64,000 bases of DNA. Origin: Aliihoeflea sp. 2WW (GTDB lineage: Bacteria; Pseudomonadota; Alphaproteobacteria; Rhizobiales; Rhizobiaceae). A program made the position numbers and the translations under genes. Positions 36,098-44,111 of this stretch are shown in pieces; position 1 is the stretch's first letter; the number at the start of each line of letters is the position of its first letter. A model generated the notes under the pieces. It saw only the letters and a program-made list of their open reading frames with translations. It was not told the DNA's origin and ran no database searches. The DNA is taken from positions 372,001 through 436,000 of the forward strand of contig NZ_AYOD01000035.1 in the NCBI RefSeq assembly GCF_000497755.1. Reading direction: 5' to 3'.

Positions 36098-36610
36098 TCA
36101 GCCACCGGCAGCCGAGTTTTCGTCGACGCCGGCGATGCGGTCGAAGGCGTTGTCGCCGATGAAGCGGCGGGCGATGAGCAGGAGATGGATCGTCATCAGC
36201 GCGAAGCCGATCGGCATTGCCGCATAGATGGCCGAGAAGGGGATGCGGGTCGCAGGCGTCATCTGAAAGCGCATGCGCAGCGCATAGGAATAGCCGACCC
36301 AGATCATCACCGCGAAAAAGACCAGGAGGCCGGCGACGATGATGGCACGCAGGGCACGCTGCGGCTTGTCGGGCATGGCGTCATGCAGATTGGTGATCGC
36401 GACGAGGCCGCCGGTGCGCAGCGCCAGGCCCGCGCCGAGAAACGTCATCCACACCATCAGATAGCGCGCGACCTCCTCGGCCCAGACGATCGAGAAATTG
36501 GTTGTGTAGCGCAGGGTGACGTTGGCGAAGACGATGGCCGACATGGCGGCGAGGATCAGGACGAGCGCCCATTTGTTCGCTTCGACGAAGATGGTTTCGG
36601 CGGTCCGCAT
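36098..36610 (-). CDS. TRAP transporter small permease (DctQ family), system 2
   Basis: 170 residues with four predicted membrane helices; the conserved ANVTLRYTTNFSIVWAEEVARYLMVWMTFLG region, split here as NFSIVWAEEVARYLMVW near 38-54, is diagnostic for DctQ. It sits between binding protein and large permease. Confidence 0.92.
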   Translation of the reverse strand: MRTAETIFVEANKWALVLILAAMSAIVFANVTLRYTTNFSIVWAEEVARYLMVWMTFLGAGLALRTGGLVAITNLHDAMPDKPQRALRAIIVAGLLVFFAVMIWVGYSYALRMRFQMTPATRIPFSAIYAAMPIGFALMTIHLLLIARRFIGDNAFDRIAGVDENSAAGG

Positions 36611-36635
36611 GGGCGCATCCCTACGAGGGTGAAAG

Positions 36636-36659
36636 CCGGGCCGGTCGGAGCCGGCCCGG
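36636..36659 (-). promoter_or_regulatory. Intercistronic hairpin after TRAP binding protein 2
   Basis: Perfect 9-bp stem CCGGGCCGG / CCGGCCCGG with TCGGAG loop in the 63-nt gap. No U-tract. It probably protects the binding-protein message or attenuates the permease genes. Confidence 0.6.
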
Positions 36660-36673
36660 TCAATGCACGGGCT

Positions 36674-37663
36674 TTACTCGACCGCGGTGATCTTTTCGAT
36701 CAGGGCGCGGTCGTATTGGCCGTAATACTGCTCATAGGCGGTCGCCAGCGCTTCCTGGAACTGCGCCTTCTGCTCGTCGGAGAGTTCGCCGACTTCCATG
36801 CCCGCGGCACGCAGTTCCTCGACGCCGCTCGCCTCGACCTCGTCGACGAAGCCGCGCATGGCGGTGACGGCCTGGGTCGCGCCATCGGTGAAGACGGCCT
36901 TGTCCTCGTCCGACATGGCGTTCCACAGATCCGGCGAGACCAGCAGCATGGCCGGCGAATAGACGTGGCCCGACAGCGTCAAATGCTTCTGCACCTCCGA
37001 AAGCTTGGCGGAAGTGATGACCGAAAGCGGGTTCTCCTGTCCGTCGATCGTGCCCTGCTGCAGCGCGCCGATCACTTCGGGCCAGGCCATCGGGGTCGGC
37101 GCCGCGCCCAGCGTCTCGAAGGCGGTGATGTGCACCGGGTTTTCCATCGTGCGCAGCTTCAGGCCGGCCATGTCGTCCGGGCCGTCGATCGCGCCGCGAT
37201 TGTTGGTGATGTGGCGGAAGCCCTGTTCGCCCCAGGCGACAGCGATCATGCCGGCATCGGCGAACTTGGTCAAAAGCTCGTCGCCGACCTCGCCGTCCAT
37301 CACTGCGCGGGCATGTTCGAGATTGCGGAACAGGAAGGGAATGTCGAAGACGCCGGCTTCCGGCACGAAGTTCGACAGCGTGCCCGAGGAGACGATCGTT
37401 GCCTCGACGGTGCCGATCTGCAGGCCTTCGAGCACTTCACGCTCGCCGCCGAGGCCGGACGAGGGGAAATGGGTGAAGGTGTAGCGGCCGTCCGTGCCGG
37501 CCTCGACGACTTCCTGCCACTTGTTGGCGGCGACGCCGTAATGCGAATCGACGGCGAGTGCGTAGCCGAGCTTCACTTCGGTCTGCGCCAGCGCCGAGCC
37601 GGCGAGAAGCGAGCCGGCCAGAAGCGCGGTCAGCCCGGCGAGGTGGGTTCTGGTCAGGTTCAT
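36674..37663 (-). CDS. TRAP transporter substrate-binding protein (DctP family), system 2
   Basis: 329 residues with a signal peptide ending ALA (residue 26). The substrate-binding arginine is in GLKLRTMENPVH (about residue 170), and EVIGALQQGTIDGQENPLSVI, quoted in part as QQGTIDGQENP, is the canonical DctP motif near 205-215. The ligand should be a carboxylate, possibly a C4 dicarboxylate or sugar acid. It heads the second TRAP operon, 150 nt downstream of ilvD. Confidence 0.92.
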   Translation of the reverse strand: MNLTRTHLAGLTALLAGSLLAGSALAQTEVKLGYALAVDSHYGVAANKWQEVVEAGTDGRYTFTHFPSSGLGGEREVLEGLQIGTVEATIVSSGTLSNFVPEAGVFDIPFLFRNLEHARAVMDGEVGDELLTKFADAGMIAVAWGEQGFRHITNNRGAIDGPDDMAGLKLRTMENPVHITAFETLGAAPTPMAWPEVIGALQQGTIDGQENPLSVITSAKLSEVQKHLTLSGHVYSPAMLLVSPDLWNAMSDEDKAVFTDGATQAVTAMRGFVDEVEASGVEELRAAGMEVGELSDEQKAQFQEALATAYEQYYGQYDRALIEKITAVE

Positions 37664-37768
37664 GCGTAGTCCTCCCTGTTGATGGCGCAGCCTTCCGGGC
37701 TGCGTCGTTCCTTGAAATCGATGCCGTGCGAAATCCTCCCGCCGGCATGGGCTTTTCGTCTAGCGTCT

Positions 37769-37802
37769 GGCGGGCGGGCTTTCAAAAGGAAAGTCGCCCG
37801 CC
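37769..37802 (-). terminator. Hairpin after ilvD
   Basis: Long GC stem (GGCGGGC../..GCCCGCC continuing into CTTTC/GAAAG with one bulge and one G-T pair) directly downstream of ilvD on the minus strand. No clear U-run, so termination efficiency is uncertain. Confidence 0.45.
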
Positions 37803-37813
37803 GCGGCGCTGGT

Positions 37814-39658
37814 TCAGTCGATCTCCGGCACCTGCCGCACCGCGCCTTTCGCGGCGCTCGTTGCAAAGGCGGCGTAGGCCTTCAGTGCCGGCGTCACGTT
37901 GCGCTTGCGCTTCTCGGCCGGCTTCCAGCCCGCTTCGGCCTGCGCCTTGCGGCGTGCATCCAGTTCGGCATCGTCGACGGCAAGGTGGATGGTGCGGTTC
38001 GGGATGTCGATCTCGATCCGGTCACCTTCGCGCACCAGGCCGATCGTGCCGCCCTCGGCCGCTTCCGGCGAGACGTGGCCGATCGACAGCCCCGACGTTC
38101 CGCCCGAAAAGCGGCCGTCGGTGAGGAGCGCACAGGCCTTTCCGAGGCCCTTCGACTTCAGATAGCTGGTCGGGTAGAGCATTTCCTGCATGCCCGGCCC
38201 GCCGCGCGGCCCTTCATAGCGGATCACCACGACGTCGCCCGGATTGATCTTGTTCGTCAGGATCGCGTTGACCGTGTCGTCCTGGCTTTCGAAGACGCGC
38301 GCCGGCCCAGAGAATTTCAGGATCGATTCGTCGACGCCCGCCGTCTTCACGATGCAGCCGTCGAGCGCGACGTTGCCCTTCAGCACCGCGAGGCCGCCAT
38401 CCTTGGAGAACGGGTGCTGCGCGTCGCGGATGACGCCCTTTTCACGGTCGAGGTCGAGCTCGTTCCAGCGCGCGCTCTGGCTGAACGCAACCTGCGTCGG
38501 CACGCCGCCGGGCGCGGCCGAGAAGAGCTCGAGCGCGGCCGGATTGTCGGTGACCGCGATGTCCCAGCGGTCGATCGCATCGCCAAGCGTGGGCTCGTGA
38601 ACGGTCGGCAGGTCGCGGTGGATCAGCCCCGCGCGGTCGAGTTCACCGAGGATCGCCATGATGCCGCCGGCGCGATGAACGTCTTCCATATGGACGTCCG
38701 ACTTCGCCGGCGCGACCTTCGACAGGCACGGCACCTTGCGCGACAGCCGGTCGATGTCGTCCATCGTGAAGTCGATCTCGCCCTCATGCGCGGCGGCGAG
38801 GATGTGCAGGACCGTGTTGGTGGAACCGCCCATGGCGATGTCGAGCGCCATCGCATTCTCGAACGCGCCCTTCGAGGCGATGTTGCGCGGCAGCGCGGTC
38901 GCGTCGTCGCTCTCGTAATGGCGCTTGGCGAGGCTGACGATGCGCTGGCCGGCCTCGAGGAACAGCCGCTTGCGGTCGGCATGGGTGGCGAGCGTCGAGC
39001 CGTTGCCGGGCAGCGACAGGCCGAGCGCCTCGGTCAGGCAGTTCATCGAGTTGGCGGTGAACATACCCGAGCACGAGCCGCAGGTCGGGCAGGCCGAGCG
39101 CTCGATGACGGCCACGTCCTCGTCCGACATCGTGTCGTCGGCGGCGGCGACCATCGCGTCGACGAGGTCGAGCGCGTGGATCTTGCCGTCCGACAGCTTC
39201 ACCTTGCCGGCCTCCATCGGCCCGCCGGAAACGAAGATGGTCGGGATGTTGAGGCGCAGCGAGGCCATCAGCATGCCGGGCGTGATCTTGTCGCAGTTCG
39301 AGATGCAGACCATAGCGTCGGCGCAGTGCGCGTTGACCATGTACTCGACCGAATCGGCGATGATCTCGCGGCTCGGCAGCGAATAGAGCATGCCGTCATG
39401 GCCCATCGCGATGCCGTCGTCGACGGCGATGGTGTTGAACTCCTTGGCGACGCCGCCGGCCGCCTCGATCTCGCGCGCGACGAGCTGGCCGAGGTCCTTA
39501 AGGTGGACGTGGCCCGGCACGAACTGCGTGAACGAGTTCACCACCGCGATGATCGGCTTGCCGAAATCGGAATCCTTCATGCCGGTCGCGCGCCACAGTC
39601 CGCGCGCGCCGGCCATGTTGCGGCCATGGGTGGTGGTTCTGGAACGGTAGGGGGGCAT
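37814..39658 (-). CDS. ilvD: Dihydroxy-acid dehydratase IlvD
   Basis: 614-residue iron-sulfur dehydratase that makes the 2-keto acids of valine and isoleucine. Cluster cysteines occur in [11 protein letters not shown] (near 120) and [17 protein letters not shown] (near 192-208); GRFSGGTSG near the C-terminus is also conserved. GAGGAG precedes the ATG. The alpha-r14-like RNA copy 2 ends about 145 nt upstream on the same strand; I see no leader peptide or attenuator between them. Confidence 0.96.
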   Translation of the reverse strand: MPPYRSRTTTHGRNMAGARGLWRATGMKDSDFGKPIIAVVNSFTQFVPGHVHLKDLGQLVAREIEAAGGVAKEFNTIAVDDGIAMGHDGMLYSLPSREIIADSVEYMVNAHCADAMVCISNCDKITPGMLMASLRLNIPTIFVSGGPMEAGKVKLSDGKIHALDLVDAMVAAADDTMSDEDVAVIERSACPTCGSCSGMFTANSMNCLTEALGLSLPGNGSTLATHADRKRLFLEAGQRIVSLAKRHYESDDATALPRNIASKGAFENAMALDIAMGGSTNTVLHILAAAHEGEIDFTMDDIDRLSRKVPCLSKVAPAKSDVHMEDVHRAGGIMAILGELDRAGLIHRDLPTVHEPTLGDAIDRWDIAVTDNPAALELFSAAPGGVPTQVAFSQSARWNELDLDREKGVIRDAQHPFSKDGGLAVLKGNVALDGCIVKTAGVDESILKFSGPARVFESQDDTVNAILTNKINPGDVVVIRYEGPRGGPGMQEMLYPTSYLKSKGLGKACALLTDGRFSGGTSGLSIGHVSPEAAEGGTIGLVREGDRIEIDIPNRTIHLAVDDAELDARRKAQAEAGWKPAEKRKRNVTPALKAYAAFATSAAKGAVRQVPEID

Positions 39659-39803
39659 CAGAATCTCCTCATCGCGCGACCGGGCAACGAAACATCGCTG
39701 CGGCGGCTGCGCACGGTCACAATCTTGCGTCGGCGCCGTTCATAAAGCCGAACGCGCGCGAGAGCCACCCCGAAGAGCGGCCGGCGATGACTGGAATTTC
39801 GGC

Positions 39804-39915
39804 AAAAAAGAAGGCCCGTCGGGGGAGGAGATCCGACGGGCCTGATTTCGTGCGGTGCGGGAGGAGGTGCACCGCAGTCATTGTCTCGGGCCAGGGAGGA
39901 GGTTGGCCGTTGACA
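39804..39915 (-). ncRNA. Alpha-r14/'cuckoo'-type small RNA, copy 2
   Basis: Minus-strand RNA of about 112 nt with the same three-hairpin plan as the copy at 34.3 kb. The stems are GGCCA../..TGGCC, TGCGGTGC../..GCACCGCA and GGCCCGTCGG../..CCGACGGGCC. Hairpins 1 and 2 expose CCTCCTCCC and hairpin 3 TCTCCTCCCC; it ends in TTCTTTTTT. The stems differ by compensating changes while the loops are kept, good evidence for a functional RNA. It lies upstream of ilvD. Confidence 0.85.
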
Positions 39916-39921
39916 ATCCGA

Positions 39922-39979
39922 AGATAGGAGCACCGCCTCGATGGTGCAATGCAACAAATTGCATGGCAGCCATGCAATT
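39922..39979 (-). promoter_or_regulatory. Promoter and upstream palindrome of small RNA copy 2
   Basis: Minus strand: -10 CTATCT (39927-39922), -35 TTGCAC (39949-39944), 16 nt spacing. The element AATTGCATGG-CTG-CCATGCAATT (39979-39957) is a perfect 10-bp-arm palindrome; its TTGCATGG core begins 9 nt upstream of the -35, as in copy 1. A dedicated activator or repressor is implied. Confidence 0.7.
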
Positions 39980-40026
39980 GTGCCTGCGTCATTCTGGCCC
40001 GCCCTACAACCCATTGGAAACGCTCA

Positions 40027-41358
40027 TTACCTTAGGACATTGACGAGGAACTGCGACATCTGCGGAAAGGCCGCGATGATGGCAAGGCCGATGGTGCAGG
40101 TCAGCAGGAACGGCAGTGCACCATAGGCGATCCGCTCCAGCGGCAGCTTGGTGATGTTGGCCGCGACATAGAGATTGATGCCGACCGGCGGCGTGAACAG
40201 GCCGATGGCGAGGTTCACCATCACCAGCACGCCGAACCAGACCGGGTCCCAGCCGAGTTCGCGCGACACCGGCAGGAAGATCGGCAGCGCGATGAACATG
40301 ATGGTGATCGCGTCCATGAACATGCCGGCGATCAGGAGGATCAGCATGATGACGGCGAGGATCACCCATTGATTGTCGGACAGGCCCAGCAGCGCACTCG
40401 AATACTGGCCGACCAGATCGTCCACGGTCACGACCCAGCCGAAGAGGCTGGCATAGGCGACGACGAGCATGACGACCGCCGAGGACGCACTCGCCGCGAC
40501 GGTCGCCTCGTAGAGCCTCGTGATGGTCAAGGTGCGATAGGCGAGGCCGCCGACAAGGACCGCATAGACCGTCGCGACGATCGCCGCTTCGGTCGGCGTG
40601 AAGGCGCCCGAATAGATGCCGCCGAGAATGACGACCGGCGTCACCAGGCCCCAGAAGGAATCGATGAAGGAGCGCCACAGGCGCTTTCCATAGGGCAGGC
40701 CGGCGTCCGGCATCGGCATCAGCGCCTCGACGCTGGGGCTGCCGGCCGCTGGCGACGATTTCTTCGCGAAGGGCAGCGTCGCCAGCATCAGCACGCCGAG
40801 GAAGAGGCCGGGAATGATCGCGGCGATGAAGAGCTGCGAGATCGAGGTTTCGGCGATGACGCCGTAGATGACGAGGCCGATCGAGGGCGGGATGACGATC
40901 GACAGCGCTGCGCCGGTGCAGACGAGACCGGCGGCGAAGGAGCGCGAATAGCCGTCCTCGTGCATGCCCTTGATGATCAGCGGGCCGATCGCCGCCACCG
41001 ATGCGGGGCCCGAGCCCGAGACCGCGCCCCAGAACAGGCAGACGACGGTTCCCACCACGCCCATGCCACCCGGCAGGCCGCCGATCAGCACGCGGAAGAA
41101 GCGGATCATGCGCTCGGCGATGCCGAGTGAGCCCATCAACGTTCCGGCGAGGATGAAAAAGGGGATGGCGAGCAGGGAGAATTTGGCGATGCCGGTGGCG
41201 ATCAGATCGCCGACGAGGTCGAGCCCGAAGCCCAGAACCCACATCGCATAGATCGCCGACAGGCCGAGCGCGAAGGCAACGGGAACCTTGAGAAACAGCA
41301 GCACGAAGAAGACGATGACCATCTGTGTGCCGGCGCCCATGTCGAACATCTCAGCCAT
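40027..41358 (-). CDS. TRAP transporter large permease (DctM family), system 3
   Basis: 443 residues with about 12 membrane helices. Motifs: LFWGAVSGSGPASVAAIGP near 108-126, IPPSIGLVIYG near 150 and AGMFMDAITIMFIALPIFLP near 345. The start at 41358 overlaps the small permease by eight bases and restores the normal N-terminus. The large extramembrane insert near 215-230 (SPAAGSPSVEALMPMP) is longer than usual. Last gene of the third TRAP set. Confidence 0.92.
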   Translation of the reverse strand: MAEMFDMGAGTQMVIVFFVLLFLKVPVAFALGLSAIYAMWVLGFGLDLVGDLIATGIAKFSLLAIPFFILAGTLMGSLGIAERMIRFFRVLIGGLPGGMGVVGTVVCLFWGAVSGSGPASVAAIGPLIIKGMHEDGYSRSFAAGLVCTGAALSIVIPPSIGLVIYGVIAETSISQLFIAAIIPGLFLGVLMLATLPFAKKSSPAAGSPSVEALMPMPDAGLPYGKRLWRSFIDSFWGLVTPVVILGGIYSGAFTPTEAAIVATVYAVLVGGLAYRTLTITRLYEATVAASASSAVVMLVVAYASLFGWVVTVDDLVGQYSSALLGLSDNQWVILAVIMLILLIAGMFMDAITIMFIALPIFLPVSRELGWDPVWFGVLVMVNLAIGLFTPPVGINLYVAANITKLPLERIAYGALPFLLTCTIGLAIIAAFPQMSQFLVNVLR

Positions 41359-41836
41359 TGGCCACCTCCGTCCCGGCGCGGCCGGTCCACACCTCCTGCG
41401 CATATTGCAGGTAGCGGATCAGGATCAGCGCAAAGCCGAACGGCAGGCCGACGCTGTAGTACCACGCCGGAATCTGCAGGGCGTAGGAGCGGATGCCGCT
41501 CGACATCTGGTTGGTGACGAGTTGCCAGCAGAACCAGGCCGACAGCGCCAGAAGCAGCGCCGAAAGAGCCGTGGCAAGCAGCAGGATCGCCTTGCGCGCC
41601 GGCGCCGGGACGAGATCGTAGAGAAGCGTCACTGCCAGATGGTCGCCGCTGCGCGCGGCGATCGCCGCGCCGAAAATGGTCAGCAGCAGGAAGCCGTTGG
41701 TCAGGAGTTCCTCGGACGAGGCCAGCGAATAGCTCGTCAAGTAACGCACGACGACGTTGACGAAGCCGAGGGCCGTCATGGCCGCGAAGATCGCCACGCA
41801 GACGATCTTCTCGAAGTCACGCAGGATGAAGTTCAT
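41351..41836 (-). CDS. TRAP transporter small permease (DctQ family), system 3
   Basis: 161 residues, four predicted helices, DctQ motif NVVVRYLTSYSLASSEELLTN near 27-47 (partial core VVVRYLTSYSLASSEEL). It overlaps the large permease gene by 8 nt, and is separated from its binding-protein gene by a 233-nt palindromic repeat region. Confidence 0.9.
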   Translation of the reverse strand: MNFILRDFEKIVCVAIFAAMTALGFVNVVVRYLTSYSLASSEELLTNGFLLLTIFGAAIAARSGDHLAVTLLYDLVPAPARKAILLLATALSALLLALSAWFCWQLVTNQMSSGIRSYALQIPAWYYSVGLPFGFALILIRYLQYAQEVWTGRAGTEVANG

Positions 41837-41880
41837 GCGCTCGCTTTCGTTTCGCGGATCGGAAATGGAGGCGCTCCATG

Positions 41881-42034
41881 GCGCCCCCCTCTGGGCTGCC
41901 GCCCGCCCTGGCCCGAGCCACTTGTCTCGGCCCGTCCTTCGGACGCCCCGCGAGGGGGGAGATTAGTCTCGTCGACGACACCGCGTGATCTCCTCCCATG
42001 CGGGGGAGATGCCCGCCAAGGCAGAGGGGGGCGC
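41881..42034. repeat. Palindromic intergenic (RIME/MITE-like) element 1
   Basis: A 154-bp element with perfect 13-bp inverted ends GCGCCCCCCTCTG / CAGAGGGGGGCGC and internal short palindromes (GTCC-TTC-GGAC; ATCTCC.../...GGAGAT). No coding sequence. It fills the gap between the binding protein and small permease of TRAP system 3, where other transport operons carry a hairpin. A related element is at 62.0 kb, and both begin GCGCCCCC. Confidence 0.65.
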
Positions 42035-42069
42035 GGCAAGGCGCTTCCCTCTGCCCGTCAAGCCTCAGC

Positions 42070-43071
42070 TCAATTCGCCGAAATCGCATCCTGGAAGGTC
42101 TGCACCAGGTCCGTGCCGACCTTTTCGGCCCAGGTGTCGAAGGCGGGCTTGGTCGCATCGCGGAAGGCCTGAAGTTCTTCGGCCGTCGGCTCGTAGACTT
42201 CCATGCCGTTCTCGCGCAGCGTGTCGAGGCCCTTGTCGGTGTCCTCGCGCGTGATCTGCTTCTGATAGGCCATCGCCTCGGTGGCCGCCGTCTGCATCTT
42301 TTCCTGGGTTTCCGCGTCCCACGAATCCCAGAGCTGCTTGGAAACGCCGAGGAACACCGGGTCGTACGAATATTTCCAGGTGGTCAGGTATTTCTGCACT
42401 TCATAGACGCGCTGCGGGATGATCACCGCGCCGACCGGGTTTTCCTGGCCGTCCACCACGCCCTGCTGAAGCGCGGTGAAGGTTTCCGTCCACTGCATCT
42501 GCTGCGGGTTGGCGCCGAGCGCATTCATCACGTCGATATACATCGGACCCGCGACACGCATCTTGAGGCCGGCCAGGTCTTCCGGCTTGGTGATCGGCTG
42601 CTTGCTGTTGGTCACCTCGCGAAAGCCGTTCTCGCCCCATGCCAGCACGACGATGTTGTGCTTGAGCATGATTTCCTTCATCGCGTCGCCCGGCGCGCCA
42701 TCGACCGTGGCGTCGACTTCCTCGTAGGAGGAATAGAGATAGGGCAGCGAGAAGACCGCCATCTGCGGCTCGAGCGGCGTCACGTTGATCGCCGAGGTCA
42801 TCACGAAATCGATTGCGCCACGGCCGACCATTTCGGCCTGGCGCATCTGGTCGCCGCCGGAGAGCTGGGCATTCGGAAACGTGCGCACATCCATCTCGTC
42901 GCCGGTCGCCGCCTTGACGAGTTCGTTGAACTTCTCGGCGCCGCGATGCCAGGTCGTGGTGTCGCCGGTGTTGTGCGACAGGCGGAACGTCTCGGCCGAT
43001 GCGGCCGACATCATGGCGAGACCCGCCAGAACCGAGGTGAGCGCGGTCGCGCCCGTCTTCAGGAAGTTCAT
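42070..43071 (-). CDS. TRAP transporter substrate-binding protein (DctP family), system 3
   Basis: 333 residues, signal peptide ending ASA (about residue 26). Ligand arginine in GLKMRVAGPMY (about 170) and QQGVVDGQENP near 205 match DctP. It is divergently transcribed from the IclR gene over a 224-nt region with two operator-like repeats, so an IclR effector and the transported acid are probably linked. An acyl-CoA synthetase in the IclR operon could activate the solute. Confidence 0.92.
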   Translation of the reverse strand: MNFLKTGATALTSVLAGLAMMSAASAETFRLSHNTGDTTTWHRGAEKFNELVKAATGDEMDVRTFPNAQLSGGDQMRQAEMVGRGAIDFVMTSAINVTPLEPQMAVFSLPYLYSSYEEVDATVDGAPGDAMKEIMLKHNIVVLAWGENGFREVTNSKQPITKPEDLAGLKMRVAGPMYIDVMNALGANPQQMQWTETFTALQQGVVDGQENPVGAVIIPQRVYEVQKYLTTWKYSYDPVFLGVSKQLWDSWDAETQEKMQTAATEAMAYQKQITREDTDKGLDTLRENGMEVYEPTAEELQAFRDATKPAFDTWAEKVGTDLVQTFQDAISAN

Positions 43072-43129
43072 TGGTTTTCCTCCGTTAATTGAACCACACC
43101 GCCGGGTTTCTCTCTCCCGCCGACGATGT

Positions 43130-43148
43130 GGTCCACGATATGGACCGC
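43130..43148. promoter_or_regulatory. Putative IclR operator 1
   Basis: GGTCCA-CGATA-TGGACC inverted repeat followed by GC, 59 nt upstream of the TRAP binding-protein start. It matches operator 2 at nearly every position of TCCAyGATrTGGACCGC. Confidence 0.6.
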
Positions 43149-43251
43149 AGCATCCTGCCGCGAACGGAGTGACGATACGGATGCGGGGCGAGATTGCAAG
43201 GCGAAATTCGTTGCGGCTTTACAGCCGGCGAGGAGCTGACTACGCTGCCTA

Positions 43252-43268
43252 TCCATGATGTGGACCGC
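43252..43268. promoter_or_regulatory. Putative IclR operator 2
   Basis: TCCATGATGTGGACCGC, a near copy of operator 1, ends 13 nt before the ribosome site of the IclR gene. It suits autorepression. The site also argues that translation starts downstream, at 43296. Confidence 0.6.
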
Positions 43269-43295
43269 GCTGATGCGGGACGGGAGGAGCATCGG

Positions 43296-44111
43296 TTGGA
43301 TTTCGGCGGAGCCCAGAGCGTGGATCGGGCGCTAGGCCTTCTGGCCCTGGTGGGGCGTCATGCCGGGCGCGGCGCAGCCCTGTCGTCGCTGGTCGAGGAA
43401 TCCGGGCTCAACAAGCCGACCGCCCGCCGCCTGCTGCTGGCACTGATACGCGCCGGCTTCGTCGAACAGGATGAGGCGACGCGGCGCTATTATCTCGGCG
43501 CCGAATCCTATGTTCTCGGCTCGCTCGCCGCGCCGCGCTACGGCCTTTTGCAATTCGCCATGGACAGCGTCGTGCGCCTGTCGCGCCAGACGCAGGATTC
43601 CGCCTTCGTCTCGGTCCGCCGCGACCTCGTCTCGGTCTGCCTGCACCGCGAGGAGGGCACCTATCCAGTCCGTACCCACGCGCTCCAGACGGGCTTCGAG
43701 CATCCGCTCGGCTGCGGCGCGGGCTCGCTCGCCATTCTGGCAGCCCTCCCCGACGCGGAGATCGAAGCCGTGCTGGAAGCCAATGCGGCGGTGCTGGCGG
43801 CAAGCTACCCGCTCTATCCGCCCGAACGCATCCGCGCCGACGTCGCCGAGACGCGCGCGCAGGGCTATGCCCTCAATCCCGGCCTGATCGTCGCCAATTC
43901 CTGGGGGGTGGGGGTCGCCATCCGCGATCCGTTCGGCCGCGCGATCGGGGCGCTTTCCATCGCCGCGATCGACAGCCGCCTGCAAGGACCCCGGCAGGCC
44001 GAGATCGGTGCACTGCTGGCCGCAGAGGCCACCCGGGTCGAGCAGAAGCTGGCCCAGCGCCAGTCCGTCTATTTCACGCCCGTGCCAGAGGCCGGGCGCA
44101 AAACCGCATGA
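43296..44111 (+). CDS. IclR-family transcriptional regulator
   Basis: 271-residue IclR protein: winged helix at about 8-70 (SVDRALGLLALV, SGLNKPTARRLLLALIRAGFV) and an effector domain to the end (GYALNPGLIVANSWGVGVAIRD near 195-215). The start is TTG at 43296, chosen because GGGAGGAG lies 6 nt upstream and the operator-like repeat lies before it; in-frame codons further upstream would include the operator. The stop overlaps the acyl-CoA synthetase (ATGA). It likely controls its own operon and the divergent TRAP genes. Confidence 0.87.
   Translation: MDFGGAQSVDRALGLLALVGRHAGRGAALSSLVEESGLNKPTARRLLLALIRAGFVEQDEATRRYYLGAESYVLGSLAAPRYGLLQFAMDSVVRLSRQTQDSAFVSVRRDLVSVCLHREEGTYPVRTHALQTGFEHPLGCGAGSLAILAALPDAEIEAVLEANAAVLAASYPLYPPERIRADVAETRAQGYALNPGLIVANSWGVGVAIRDPFGRAIGALSIAAIDSRLQGPRQAEIGALLAAEATRVEQKLAQRQSVYFTPVPEAGRKTA

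Noticed and set aside
35021-37669. An 882-codon plus-strand frame across TRAP system 2.
   Set aside because: It lies exactly opposite three well-defined TRAP genes and has the low-complexity composition of an antisense shadow.
39659-39803. A leader-peptide attenuator before ilvD.
   Set aside because: No short frame rich in Leu/Ile/Val codons and no alternative hairpins were seen between the small RNA and ilvD.
40374-40382. A TGTCGGACA match like the GntR sites.
   Set aside because: It is inside the coding sequence of the TRAP system 3 large permease, far from any promoter; chance occurrence is likely.
43194-43295. Upstream extension of the IclR gene from a TTG at 43194 or GTG at 43260.
   Set aside because: It would include the operator-like repeat, lacks a ribosome site and does not look like an IclR N-terminus.
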